The notes under the pieces are model-generated. The model was given only the letters and a program-made list of their open reading frames with translations, was not told the origin of the DNA and searched no databases. From Spyradenecus sp045634445 (GTDB lineage: Bacteria; Verrucomicrobiota; Kiritimatiellia; RFP12; DVOR01), in contig JAZRAG010000019.1 of assembly GCA_045634445.1 (NCBI GenBank), forward strand, positions 1-22,463: DNA of 22,463 bases, written 5' to 3'. How positions within the stretch are numbered: the first letter of the stretch is position 1; each line of letters starts with the position of its first letter. Positions 1 through 6,587 of this stretch are shown here, one piece after another. The translations under genes were made by a program, and so were the position numbers.

Positions 1-679
1 AGCACGCAACGCCGTTGCCGGCCGTCTCGTGCGAGTGAAACTGGATGTGCACGTCCTTGCCGAGGGGCTGGCGGGCGAGCTTCATCGTGTTGTAGACGGT
101 CGCAGGCGTGGAAGTGCCGGAAGCGTCCTTGAAGCAAACGCGGTCGAAGGGAATGCCGGCGTCCATGATGAGTTTCAGGCGATCGCGGTAGAACTCGGGC
201 GTATGGGTGCCCTGGTTGTCGATGCCGGGGGGAAGGCCCATCATCGTGACGGTGACTTCGTGCTTGAGCCCCGCGTCGTGGATGCACTGACCCGACCACT
301 TGAGGTTGTTCACATCGTTGAGTGCGTCAAAGTTACGAATCGAGGTCATGCCATGCTTCTTGAACATGTCCGCGTGCAACTTAATGATGTCGGAGGGCTG
401 GCTATCCAAGCCCACCACATTCACGCCACGGGAAAGGGTCTGCAAGTCTGCGTCAGGGCAGGTCTTGCGGAATTCATCCATCACATCAAAAGCGTCTTCA
501 CGGCAGTAGAAATAGCAGCTCTGGAAGCGTGCACCACCACCTGCTTCAAACCAGCGAATACCTGCATCATAAGCCACCTTCACTGCGGGCATAAAATCCT
601 TGGAGAGAACGCGAGCGCCATAGACGGACTGGAAACCGTCGCGGAACGCAGTGCACATGAACTTAATTTTCTTGCTCAT
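1..679 (-). CDS. Carboxyltransferase (alpha) subunit of a biotin-dependent, Na+-pump type decarboxylase (OadA-like), 5' part only
   Basis: First 226 residues of a protein that continues past the left edge. It matches the DRE-TIM (HMGL-like) carboxyltransferase domain of oxaloacetate decarboxylase alpha / pyruvate carboxylase subunit B, which moves CO2 between substrate and the biotin carrier. Visible signature residues are RDGFQS (Asp14), FKDASG (Lys184, expected metal/biotin-site lysine) and HSHETAGNG (His215 and His217, metal ligands). The AGGGARFQ stretch near residue 46 is typical of this branch. The C-terminal part, including any biotin-binding domain, is outside the window. The ATG at 679 lies 49 bp after oadG and has no clear Shine-Dalgarno, so it probably depends on the oadG transcript. 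The real substrate (oxaloacetate, methylmalonyl-CoA or another) cannot be decided here. Confidence 0.9.
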   Translation of the reverse strand, partial: MSKKIKFMCTAFRDGFQSVYGARVLSKDFMPAVKVAYDAGIRWFEAGGGARFQSCYFYCREDAFDVMDEFRKTCPDADLQTLSRGVNVVGLDSQPSDIIKLHADMFKKHGMTSIRNFDALNDVNNLKWSGQCIHDAGLKHEVTVTMMGLPPGIDNQGTHTPEFYRDRLKLIMDAGIPFDRVCFKDASGTSTPATVYNTMKLARQPLGKDVHIQFHSHETAGNGVAC

Positions 680-728
680 TCGTTGACCAACTTTCTGAAT
701 TTTAGCGATTTAAGATTTAAAAGGACCA

Positions 729-941
729 TTAGCGGCGGCTATTCGCCACAGCGATAGCAATTGCGATTGCCGTATCGTCAGAGGCAGGCTTTGCAGCAGG
801 CGTCTTTGGTGTAGACTCAGGGAAGAGTTTCCAGCGGGGAGCCACCTTGCCCATAAGACTCGTAACAATAGCGAGAAGCGTAAGGAAGCCAACGGCAATC
901 CCCATCCCTGCAGTGAGAAGCACTAATCCTTGTTGAAGCAT
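729..941 (-). CDS. oadG: OadG-family gamma subunit of Na+-pumping decarboxylase
   Basis: A 70-residue protein with one N-terminal membrane helix (about residues 5-30), a short charged and Pro/Ala-rich linker with paired lysines, and an Ala/Ile-rich C-terminal tail containing DDTAIAIAIAVA. This is the usual build of OadG/MmdD subunits, which anchor the carboxyltransferase to the membrane beta subunit and help assemble the pump. It lies directly upstream of the OadA-like gene on the same strand, which strongly supports the call. The start at 941 is preceded by AGAGGT at good spacing. An extended -10 promoter lies about 55 bp upstream. The beta subunit gene is not in the window and may lie past the left edge. 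Confidence 0.85.
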   Translation of the reverse strand: MLQQGLVLLTAGMGIAVGFLTLLAIVTSLMGKVAPRWKLFPESTPKTPAAKPASDDTAIAIAIAVANSRR

Positions 942-994
942 GATTTACCTCTTTACTAAAAATGTCATTTGACGACTTCAGAATAATCAAGCCT

Positions 995-1003
995 ATTATA
1001 GCA
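995..1003 (-). promoter_or_regulatory. Putative extended -10 promoter for oadG-oadA
   Basis: On the minus strand this reads TGCTATAAT, a perfect extended -10 element, about 54 bp before the oadG start codon. No good -35 hexamer is seen at 16-18 bp, as expected for extended -10 promoters. The same TGCTATAAT occurs before the tRNA-Pro and thrB genes in this window. Confidence 0.55.
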
Positions 1004-1309
1004 TAAAACTTTCAAAAAAGGCCACTTTAATTGTAAGAATTTGGTTAGTTTTTAAGAAATCACACAACGTTTCAAGCTATTTTCAAAAAAAGACAAAAAG
1101 TGACAAAAATAATGACTTTTAGCTCGAAAAACACACGAAAACATACCAAAATCTGCATTTTCCTGTCTTAATTAAGCAAATCGTCTCTTCTTTTTCGCAC
1201 GCTTTAACGGGGAGCTATGCCTCCCCTATCTCTTTTCTCGCTTCTTTAAAAATCGCACGACTCTCAATTAGCGTCATCTTACAATGTAACCCCACGCTCA
1301 ACCCATTAT

Positions 1310-1339
1310 AATAAAACACCCACCCTCTCGTGTTTTATT
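1310..1339. other. AT-rich inverted repeat in the oadG-uvrC spacer
   Basis: A perfect 10-bp inverted repeat, AATAAAACAC (1310-1319) and GTGTTTTATT (1330-1339), around a 10-nt pyrimidine-rich loop. It could be a weak hairpin or a protein-binding site. Another short inverted repeat, GGGGAG/CTCCCC, is at 1209-1226. Otherwise the spacer 942-1531 holds the oadG promoter, the 22-bp repeats and the palindrome listed separately; I see no gene in it. Confidence 0.4.
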
Positions 1340-1415
1340 TTCAGCTAAATCGTTATTTCGCTGAACCCATTTAACACGCGAGAATAACTCAAAAAGGGGG
1401 CTTTTTACCCTCATT

Positions 1416-1503
1416 TTCAAAACAAGCCTTTTTGACTTTCAAAACAACCCTTTTTGAAAATGAAAACAACCCTTTTTCAAGTTCAAAACAAGCCTTTTTA
1501 CTT
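1416..1503. repeat. Tandem 22-bp repeat, four units (array 1)
   Basis: Four units with an exact 22-bp period; the AAAA blocks begin at 1419, 1441, 1463 and 1485. The core is TTCAAAACAACCCTTTTTGA, with C/G variation at one position and small changes at the ends. Each unit is an imperfect inverted repeat (TTCAAAA...TTTTTGA). A- and T-tracts alternate about every 11 bp through the array. A second four-unit array with the same period and core is at 11828-11915. Since 22 is not a multiple of three, the array is not coding. Confidence 0.9.
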
Positions 1504-1510
1504 TTTGGCG

Positions 1511-1528
1511 AAAATGAGGCCTCATTTT
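1511..1528. other. 18-bp perfect palindrome just downstream of uvrC
   Basis: AAAATGAGGCCTCATTTT is its own reverse complement and begins 3 bp after the uvrC stop codon on that strand; flanking GGC/GCC extends the stem with one bulge. Read on the uvrC strand it is followed by A-runs and not T-runs, so it is not a standard intrinsic terminator for uvrC. It may be a 3'-end hairpin or a protein site. Confidence 0.6.
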
Positions 1529-1531
1529 GCC

Positions 1532-3019
1532 TTATTCAGGGTTTACAACACGAGCCTTTAGGGCAGACTTAATTGTTTGCGCCATTTCAAGCGTAATACC
1601 AGAAATTGACGCGATTTCCTCATCAGATGCCGCAGCCAAACGACGCACTGAACCAAAAGTTGAAAGCAATTGCTGTTTACGCTTTGCACCAATTCCAGGA
1701 ATTTCATCCAAAATAGAGGTTTTAATAGCTCTTAGGCGAAGTGAACGATTAAACGTAATTGCAAAGCGATGCGCTTCATCGCGTAAACGCATTAAGATGT
1801 GCAATGCCTTACTATCGCGCGGCAAAATTAGATTAGGACGCCCTTCATCAAGTACAATCTCTTCAAAGTGTTCATTCAAACCTGCCACAGGGATACGTTC
1901 GTAAAGCCCTAATTCTTTCAAGACCTCACGTGTCGCACGCACCTGTAAATTTGCACCATCACAAAGAATTAAATCAGGATAAGTCGCCGTTCCAGCTTCG
2001 CATTCATCTTTTAAACGCGTGTAACGACGTCGAATAACCTCTGCCATTGCATGCGGGTCATCATTTGCGACAGAACGGATTCTAAAGCGCCGATACCGCC
2101 GCTTATCAGGAATGCCATCAATCGCAGTTACCATGGATGCCACCGTATGTGTACCCATCAAATGCGAAATATCAAAACACTCTATGCAGCGCGGAGGTTT
2201 TGCAAGACCTAAAAGCGTTGCGAGATCTGCAAGCCCCTCCTCTGCTGTTTCTTTCTGCAACGAGGGCAGATTGCGCACCTTTGCCTGTTCTTTCGTAAAA
2301 GCTTTAAGCGCTAACCATGTATCGCGAAGACGCGCAGCCTTTTCAAACTCCTGCTTTTCAGCCGCCTCAGCCATCGCGACACGCACCTCTTCAAGGATTG
2401 CGGGGCGCTCTCCACGCAAGAATGCACACGCTTCATTAAAACGTTCACGATACGCTTCTTCACTAATACGGCCCAAACACGGCGCCGTACAAAAGCGAAT
2501 CACATCTGCCATACAGTGCTTATGATCATCTTCACATGGCGAAAAAGCCGCGCACTTGCGCAACCCAAAGCGTTTTTCAGTAAAGTCCAGAGCCGTACGT
2601 ACTTCTGTTGAAGAAGGGAAAGGCCCGAAATACAGCGCACCATCATCACGCATAATGCGACAAGTTACAAGCCGCGGAAAACGTTGCAATGGATCCGCTT
2701 TGAGAGCCAAATAGCGTTTGTCATCACGCAACAAAATATTGAATCGTGGGCGATATGTCTTAATCAAATGACTTTCGGTAAGAAGTGCCTCTGCCTCACT
2801 TCGCACCACACGAATCTCCAAATCTTCTACGTGATGAACCAAACTTCGCAACTTTGGCGGCGCAGTTCTTAAGGTTGACGCACGAAAATAACTTTGCACA
2901 CGACGGCGCAGATTCACCGCCTTACCCACATAAATAATCTTCCCAGCACGATCTCGGTAGAGATAGCACCCAGGCTTCTCAGGTAAATGTTTCAGTTTTT
3001 CTCGCAAAACGTCATTCAT
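1532..3019 (-). CDS. uvrC: UvrC-type excinuclease subunit, short form
   Basis: Nuclease of nucleotide excision repair, making the 3' and 5' cuts around a lesion bound by UvrB. At 495 residues it is about 100 shorter than the usual ~600. Domains in order: GIY-YIG nuclease (about 11-95, with Tyr19, YVG at 30-32), a four-Cys cluster of the kind that binds Fe-S in UvrC (Cys156, 169, 177, 181), a UVR helix pair for UvrB contact (about 208-240), the RNase H-like nuclease (about 278-425, with FDISH Asp283, CDGAN Asp354 and RDEAH His417), and a C-terminal helix-hairpin-helix (about 435-490). The missing length falls between the UVR and RNase H parts. All visible catalytic residues are kept, so it is probably active. 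No clear Shine-Dalgarno precedes the ATG. It is separated from the upstream permease gene by a terminator. Confidence 0.93.
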   Translation of the reverse strand: MNDVLREKLKHLPEKPGCYLYRDRAGKIIYVGKAVNLRRRVQSYFRASTLRTAPPKLRSLVHHVEDLEIRVVRSEAEALLTESHLIKTYRPRFNILLRDDKRYLALKADPLQRFPRLVTCRIMRDDGALYFGPFPSSTEVRTALDFTEKRFGLRKCAAFSPCEDDHKHCMADVIRFCTAPCLGRISEEAYRERFNEACAFLRGERPAILEEVRVAMAEAAEKQEFEKAARLRDTWLALKAFTKEQAKVRNLPSLQKETAEEGLADLATLLGLAKPPRCIECFDISHLMGTHTVASMVTAIDGIPDKRRYRRFRIRSVANDDPHAMAEVIRRRYTRLKDECEAGTATYPDLILCDGANLQVRATREVLKELGLYERIPVAGLNEHFEEIVLDEGRPNLILPRDSKALHILMRLRDEAHRFAITFNRSLRLRAIKTSILDEIPGIGAKRKQQLLSTFGSVRRLAAASDEEIASISGITLEMAQTIKSALKARVVNPE

Positions 3020-3057
3020 AGAATACGTGAACGTCTTTAAGAAGTCTTCATCCGTAC

Positions 3058-3091
3058 AAAAAGGCAGGATGCGTACGACACGCGCCCTGCC
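3058..3091 (-). terminator. Intrinsic terminator after the YejB-like gene
   Basis: On the minus strand, GGCAGG (pairing 3086-3091 with 3063-3068) and an inner ACGC/GCGT stem close on a 5-nt loop, followed by TTTTT (3062-3058). It lies between the permease stop and the uvrC start, so uvrC probably has its own promoter or relies on read-through. Confidence 0.8.
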
Positions 3092-3123
3092 CTTTTCTTT
3101 GCCACGCGATAGGCGCGTTTCTA

Positions 3124-4161
3124 TTAATCGAAGTGAATACGCGGGTCGATTAACATGTAGCAGAAGTCGGAAATCAAGTTACCGAAAAGCTGAATCGAAG
3201 CCGTCATTACCAACATTGCCATGAAGACTGCGTAGTCGTGACTCATCAATGCCGTCAACGAAAGCTGACCCATACCAGGGATTTCAAAGAGCGTTTCAAT
3301 AATCATTGAACCTGCGAAAAGCACGCCCAAAACACCACCGAAGCCAGTTGCAATCGGAATCAAAGCATTACGCAATGCATGACCCCAAATAGCGCGACGA
3401 CGCGTAGCACCCTTCGCAAGCACGGTACGCACATAGTCTGCGCTCATTTGTTCCATCAAAGAGTTCTTCATCATGATGGTCAACAACGCAAACGAAGTCA
3501 TCACATAAGCCGTCACAGGAAGCACCATGTGGTAAGCACGATCCAAGAAAAGCGTCCAACCGCCAGCAGCTGCGGCCGCATCACTTTCAAAGCCACCGAT
3601 AGGGAAAATGTCCCAAAGGCCATCAACCGTACCTGCCAAGCACATCTTCAAAATCATACCCACAGCAAATGCAGGTACTGCGTAAGCAGAGAACACCACA
3701 ATACTTGAGCCAAAGTCAAATGGCGAACCATGTCGCAAAGCCTTCGCAATGCCCAATGGGATACACACCATATAGCTCATCAAAAACGAAATCACACCAA
3801 ACCAAACCGACACCGGCAAACGGCTACGAATCAATTCCCACGCAGTACGATTGGGATATTCATAGCTCTTCATCTTCATACCAAGACGATCGCGCACCGC
3901 CCAGTTGAAATACTGCTTGTAAATCGGCTGGTCAAACCCGAACTGACGTTCAAGTTCCTTCTTCATGTCTTCGCTAACCAAAGCTGCATTTGCACCGCCG
4001 CCAGCTTCACCGCCGCCGCCACCGCCACGCATCTTAGCCATTGCCATTTCCACAGGGCCACCCGGCAAGAGACGCGTCAACAAGAAACACGCCACCGTAA
4101 TACCGAAAAAGGTCGGCACCAACAGCATTAAACGTCGAATTAAGTATTGAATACGATTCAT
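3124..4161 (-). CDS. ABC transporter inner-membrane permease, YejB/OppB type
   Basis: A 345-residue permease of the peptide/microcin C (YejABEF) type. The N-terminus (RRLMLLVPTFFGITVACFLL) forms the first helix, followed by LLPGGPVEMAMAK and a long periplasmic segment with a Gly-rich run (about residues 46-57); E. coli YejB has a comparable Gly-containing loop. The inner-membrane core (about 120-340) has five more likely helices. The ATPase-coupling EAA-like loop is near DYVRTVLAKGATRRRAIWGH, and the C-terminal YMLIDPRIHFD is characteristic of YejB. No YejA binding protein, YejE permease or YejF ATPase is adjacent, so it is an orphan here and must pair with subunits coded elsewhere if functional. 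It is a single-gene unit: DUF1846 lies 138 bp upstream and a terminator follows. Confidence 0.88.
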   Translation of the reverse strand: MNRIQYLIRRLMLLVPTFFGITVACFLLTRLLPGGPVEMAMAKMRGGGGGGEAGGGANAALVSEDMKKELERQFGFDQPIYKQYFNWAVRDRLGMKMKSYEYPNRTAWELIRSRLPVSVWFGVISFLMSYMVCIPLGIAKALRHGSPFDFGSSIVVFSAYAVPAFAVGMILKMCLAGTVDGLWDIFPIGGFESDAAAAAGGWTLFLDRAYHMVLPVTAYVMTSFALLTIMMKNSLMEQMSADYVRTVLAKGATRRRAIWGHALRNALIPIATGFGGVLGVLFAGSMIIETLFEIPGMGQLSLTALMSHDYAVFMAMLVMTASIQLFGNLISDFCYMLIDPRIHFD

Positions 4162-4299
4162 AATCCCAAAAGCCTTACGTAAGAATTCCCTAATACTTTA
4201 CCATATTCCGCTCAGGCAGAACTCATTAACTCTAAAAAAGTTATGATTTAAGGACAAATCTTCTTCCTAAGATCATCACCTTCTTCAGTATTCGGCCTT

Positions 4300-5820
4300 T
4301 TACGAGTCTACAAAAAGTTCTGCCGTTGCGAACAACGGGTCATTCGTTGCACGAATACCTAAACGGCGCAAACCTGCTTCATCACCCGGCGTGAGCATGT
4401 GCGACAAATGCATTTCACAATCGCGCAAATCTGCCAACTTTACGAGCGCAGCTGCTGCGTTTGAGTCCGATGCCGCACAAATTGCAAGCGCAACGAGCGT
4501 CTCATCAAGGTTCAACGAACCATAACGCCCCTTCAAAATGCCCTGCTTCATGCCACGTACACTTTCCACCGTTTCAGGTGCCAAAAGGTGCAAATGTTCA
4601 GGGATCCCAGCTAAACGCTTCACCGCATTCAACACCACTGCTGCAGCTGCATGCAACGAAGCAGAGTTCTTACCCTGCACAATCGTGCCATCAACCAACT
4701 GCATTGCTGCGCCACATGCCACGCCTTCCAAAGTCTGACGTTGAGAAGCTTCATGCGCTGCCTCGCGTGCAGGATGCACCACGGGACGATCTTCTGGATG
4801 CAAGCCCAACTGCTGCATCAAGCGTTCCAAAATCTCCACAGGACGCTTGTCCGAAGCGCCCTTCGCCACCGCATCCGAAAGATGACGGAAATAACGGCGA
4901 ATAACTTCCTGCTTAGCAGCCGCAATGCACACTTCGTCATTACAAATACCAGCAGAAATGCAATTAACACCCATGTCCGTAGGGCTCTTATACGGGCATT
5001 CACCGCCCATATTCAAACGTTCCCAGATTTCTCGTAAAAGCGGGAAAGCGTCCACATCGCGGTTATAATTCACCGCAATCTTTTCATACGCTTCCAAATG
5101 GAAGGGGTCAATCATATTGATATCGCCCAAATCCGCAGTTGCGGCTTCATAGGCCAAGTTTACAGGATGCTTTAAGGGCAAATCCCAGACTGGGAAGGTT
5201 TCAAACTTCGCGTAACCCGCAGAACGTCCTGCCACACGATCATGATAAAGCATCGTCAAACAGGTTGCCAACTTACCCGAACCTGGGCCTGGGCCTGTCA
5301 CAACGACGATGGGGCGCGTTGTTTCCACATATTCATTTGCACCATAACCATCCTTCGACACGACCAAGTCCAAATTCGAAGGATAACCAGGCACTGCGCG
5401 ATGCAACTTCACCGTAATACCACGCGATTCAAGTTTATTGCGGAATTGCAATGCCGCAGGCTGACCATCAAATCGCGTAATCACCACAGCACAAACATGA
5501 ATCTGCCACGCACGCAAACTATCAATGAGCTTCAAAGTATCATCATCATACGAAATCCCGAAGTCTGCGCGCATCTTTTTGCGTTCAATATCCTCTGCGT
5601 AAACGCAAAGAATGATTTCAGCCTTGTCACCCAAGGACTGCAACAAACGCAACTTCGCATTGGGATCGTAACCAGGCAGCACACGCGCAGCATGATAATC
5701 GTACATCAACTTGCCACCAAACTCCAAATAGAGCTTGTTGCCAAACATCTCTGCACGCTTCATCAAGCCTTCAGCTTGACTCTTCAAATATGCCTCATTA
5801 TCAAAACCGATGCTAGCCAT
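4300..5820 (-). CDS. DUF1846 family protein
   Basis: A 506-residue soluble protein matching the DUF1846 family over its whole length, including the family's usual size of about 500. No biochemical role is established that I can state. The most distinctive part is a glycine-rich, P-loop-like segment TGPGPGSGKLATCLTMLYHD around residues 175-195; it resembles but does not fit Walker A exactly (the spacing is off and Leu follows Lys). Other conserved stretches include the N-terminal GFDNEAYLKSQ and the central GVNCISAGICND with two nearby cysteines. No signal peptide or membrane helix is seen. The ATG at 5820 is preceded by AGAGGA 8 nt away. It stands alone, with its own upstream region containing a palindrome, so the neighbours give no functional hint. 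Confidence 0.85.
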   Translation of the reverse strand: MASIGFDNEAYLKSQAEGLMKRAEMFGNKLYLEFGGKLMYDYHAARVLPGYDPNAKLRLLQSLGDKAEIILCVYAEDIERKKMRADFGISYDDDTLKLIDSLRAWQIHVCAVVITRFDGQPAALQFRNKLESRGITVKLHRAVPGYPSNLDLVVSKDGYGANEYVETTRPIVVVTGPGPGSGKLATCLTMLYHDRVAGRSAGYAKFETFPVWDLPLKHPVNLAYEAATADLGDINMIDPFHLEAYEKIAVNYNRDVDAFPLLREIWERLNMGGECPYKSPTDMGVNCISAGICNDEVCIAAAKQEVIRRYFRHLSDAVAKGASDKRPVEILERLMQQLGLHPEDRPVVHPAREAAHEASQRQTLEGVACGAAMQLVDGTIVQGKNSASLHAAAAVVLNAVKRLAGIPEHLHLLAPETVESVRGMKQGILKGRYGSLNLDETLVALAICAASDSNAAAALVKLADLRDCEMHLSHMLTPGDEAGLRRLGIRATNDPLFATAELFVDS

Positions 5821-5841
5821 CTAAGAAATCCTCTTTATTGC

Positions 5842-5871
5842 GCGAGTCAACTCGCCAAAAACGGGATATTA
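5842..5871 (-). promoter_or_regulatory. Possible promoter with a 14-bp palindrome before the DUF1846 gene
   Basis: A TAATAT -10-like hexamer on the minus strand (5866-5871) is followed about ten bases downstream by GCGAGTCAACTCGC (5842-5855), a 6-bp perfect inverted repeat around two bases. The palindrome would lie just after the transcription start and upstream of the Shine-Dalgarno, a typical operator position. No -35 is evident. Weak evidence. Confidence 0.35.
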
Positions 5872-6192
5872 TTCTATCAAAAAAACGAACTCTCTGCACC
5901 CCTTCATCTCAAGATTTTCAGTCTGAAAAAGACGATTGAAATTAGGCTCTTCACTGAAAATAGGCGAAAAACAACACAAAACAAAGCGAAAGTGGCGTTA
6001 ATTCACCAAATCTTCACTAAAAAGCAATTCGTCATACTCATTTTTAAATTTATTTCTAATTCTACTTTAAGACGAAAAAGGTCAATTCTAAGAGAAGAAA
6101 AAGATCGTCTACGCGAAAGCTGTGCGGCAATTTAAAAAGAGACAAAATGATTGTTTACAAGAAAAGGGTTGTTTACAAAAACACAGAGAACA

Positions 6193-6265
6193 ATTTAAAA
6201 AGAAACAGTGAATTAAAAAGAAACAGTGAATTAAAAAGGAACAGTGAACGATTTAAAAAGAACCA
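6193..6265. repeat. Tandem 18-bp repeat, three units plus a degenerate copy
   Basis: Units at 6193-6210, 6211-6228 and 6229-6246 share AATTAAAAAGAAACAGTG with one or two changes. A fourth, looser copy follows after a 4-nt shift (to about 6265). It lies in the 540-bp AT-rich spacer between the DUF1846 gene and tRNA-Pro. A plus-strand frame through it would encode repeats of Leu-Lys-Arg-Asn-Ser-Glu, but I do not think this is a gene. Just upstream (6149-6180) AAGGGTTGTTTAC echoes the reverse complement of the 22-bp repeat core seen elsewhere. The rest of the spacer shows nothing else recognisable. Confidence 0.85.
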
Positions 6266-6320
6266 GAAAGGTCGCGATATAGAAACAGATGCGCCAATGA
6301 ATAGCAGATCAAACGGTAAT

Positions 6321-6351
6321 AAAAAAATCCGTTAGAGAAGCCTCTAACGGA
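6321..6351 (-). terminator. Intrinsic terminator of tRNA-Pro
   Basis: On the minus strand, TCCGTTAGAG pairs with CTCTAACGGA around a 4-nt loop (10-bp perfect stem) and is followed by seven Ts (6327-6321). It begins 7 bp after the CCA end of the tRNA. Confidence 0.92.
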
Positions 6352-6357
6352 CAAAAT

Positions 6358-6434
6358 TGGTCGGAGCGGAGGGATTTGAACCCCCGACGGTCTGCTCCCA
6401 AAGCAGATGCGCTACCAGGCTGCGCTACGCTCCG
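6358..6434 (-). tRNA. tRNA-Pro (anticodon TGG)
   Basis: A 77-nt cloverleaf on the minus strand. The acceptor stem CGGAGCG pairs with CGCTCCG, then discriminator A and an encoded CCA (6360-6358). The D arm contains AGCGCAGCCTGGTAGCGC, the anticodon arm is CTGCTTTGGGAGCAG with loop TTTGGGA giving anticodon TGG, and the T arm contains GGGGGTTCAAATCCC. These are typical bacterial tRNA-Pro features. It is a single-gene unit with an extended -10 promoter just upstream and a strong terminator just downstream. Confidence 0.98.
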
Positions 6435-6446
6435 TAATTGGCGGAC

Positions 6447-6455
6447 ATTATAGCA
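6447..6455 (-). promoter_or_regulatory. Extended -10 promoter of tRNA-Pro
   Basis: TGCTATAAT on the minus strand, placing the predicted start of transcription within a few bases of the mature 5' end at 6434. The 14-mer AAATCTGCTATAAT (6460-6447) is identical to the one before thrB at 12475-12488. Confidence 0.65.
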
Positions 6456-6510
6456 GATTTCTTTTAGAATAACACATCTTTTTTACTTTTTCTTTGATTT
6501 CGCTGATTAC

Positions 6511-6551
6511 AAAAGGAACAGCCTATGGGCTTTTGGGCGCCATAGGCTGTT
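6511..6551 (-). terminator. Terminator of the esterase/symporter operon
   Basis: AACAGCCTATGG (6517-6528) and CCATAGGCTGTT (6540-6551) form a perfect 12-bp stem with an 11-nt loop. On the minus strand it is followed by CCTTTT, and it begins 36 bp after the esterase stop codon. Confidence 0.78.
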
Positions 6552-6587
6552 GTGAAGTGAAACTGTGTACAACGACACGTTATCGCA

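Noticed and set aside
29..757. A 242-codon plus-strand frame at the left end
   Set aside because: It is antisense to the OadA-like gene, whose minus-strand translation carries clear carboxyltransferase motifs.
1416..1503. CRISPR array as an explanation for the 22-bp repeats
   Set aside because: Units are directly adjacent with no unique spacers, and no cas gene is nearby; the same holds for 11828-11915.
5242..6135. A 297-codon plus-strand frame
   Set aside because: Most of it is antisense to the DUF1846 gene and the rest is AT-rich spacer; no start signal or protein-like composition.
6147..6335. A plus-strand frame encoding Leu-Lys-Arg-Asn-Ser-Glu repeats
   Set aside because: It is produced by the AT-rich 18-bp tandem repeat, has a weak ribosome site and its end lies inside the tRNA terminator.
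6358..6434. An integration site at tRNA-Pro
   Set aside because: No integrase, no direct repeat of the tRNA 3' end and no mobile genes are seen within the window.
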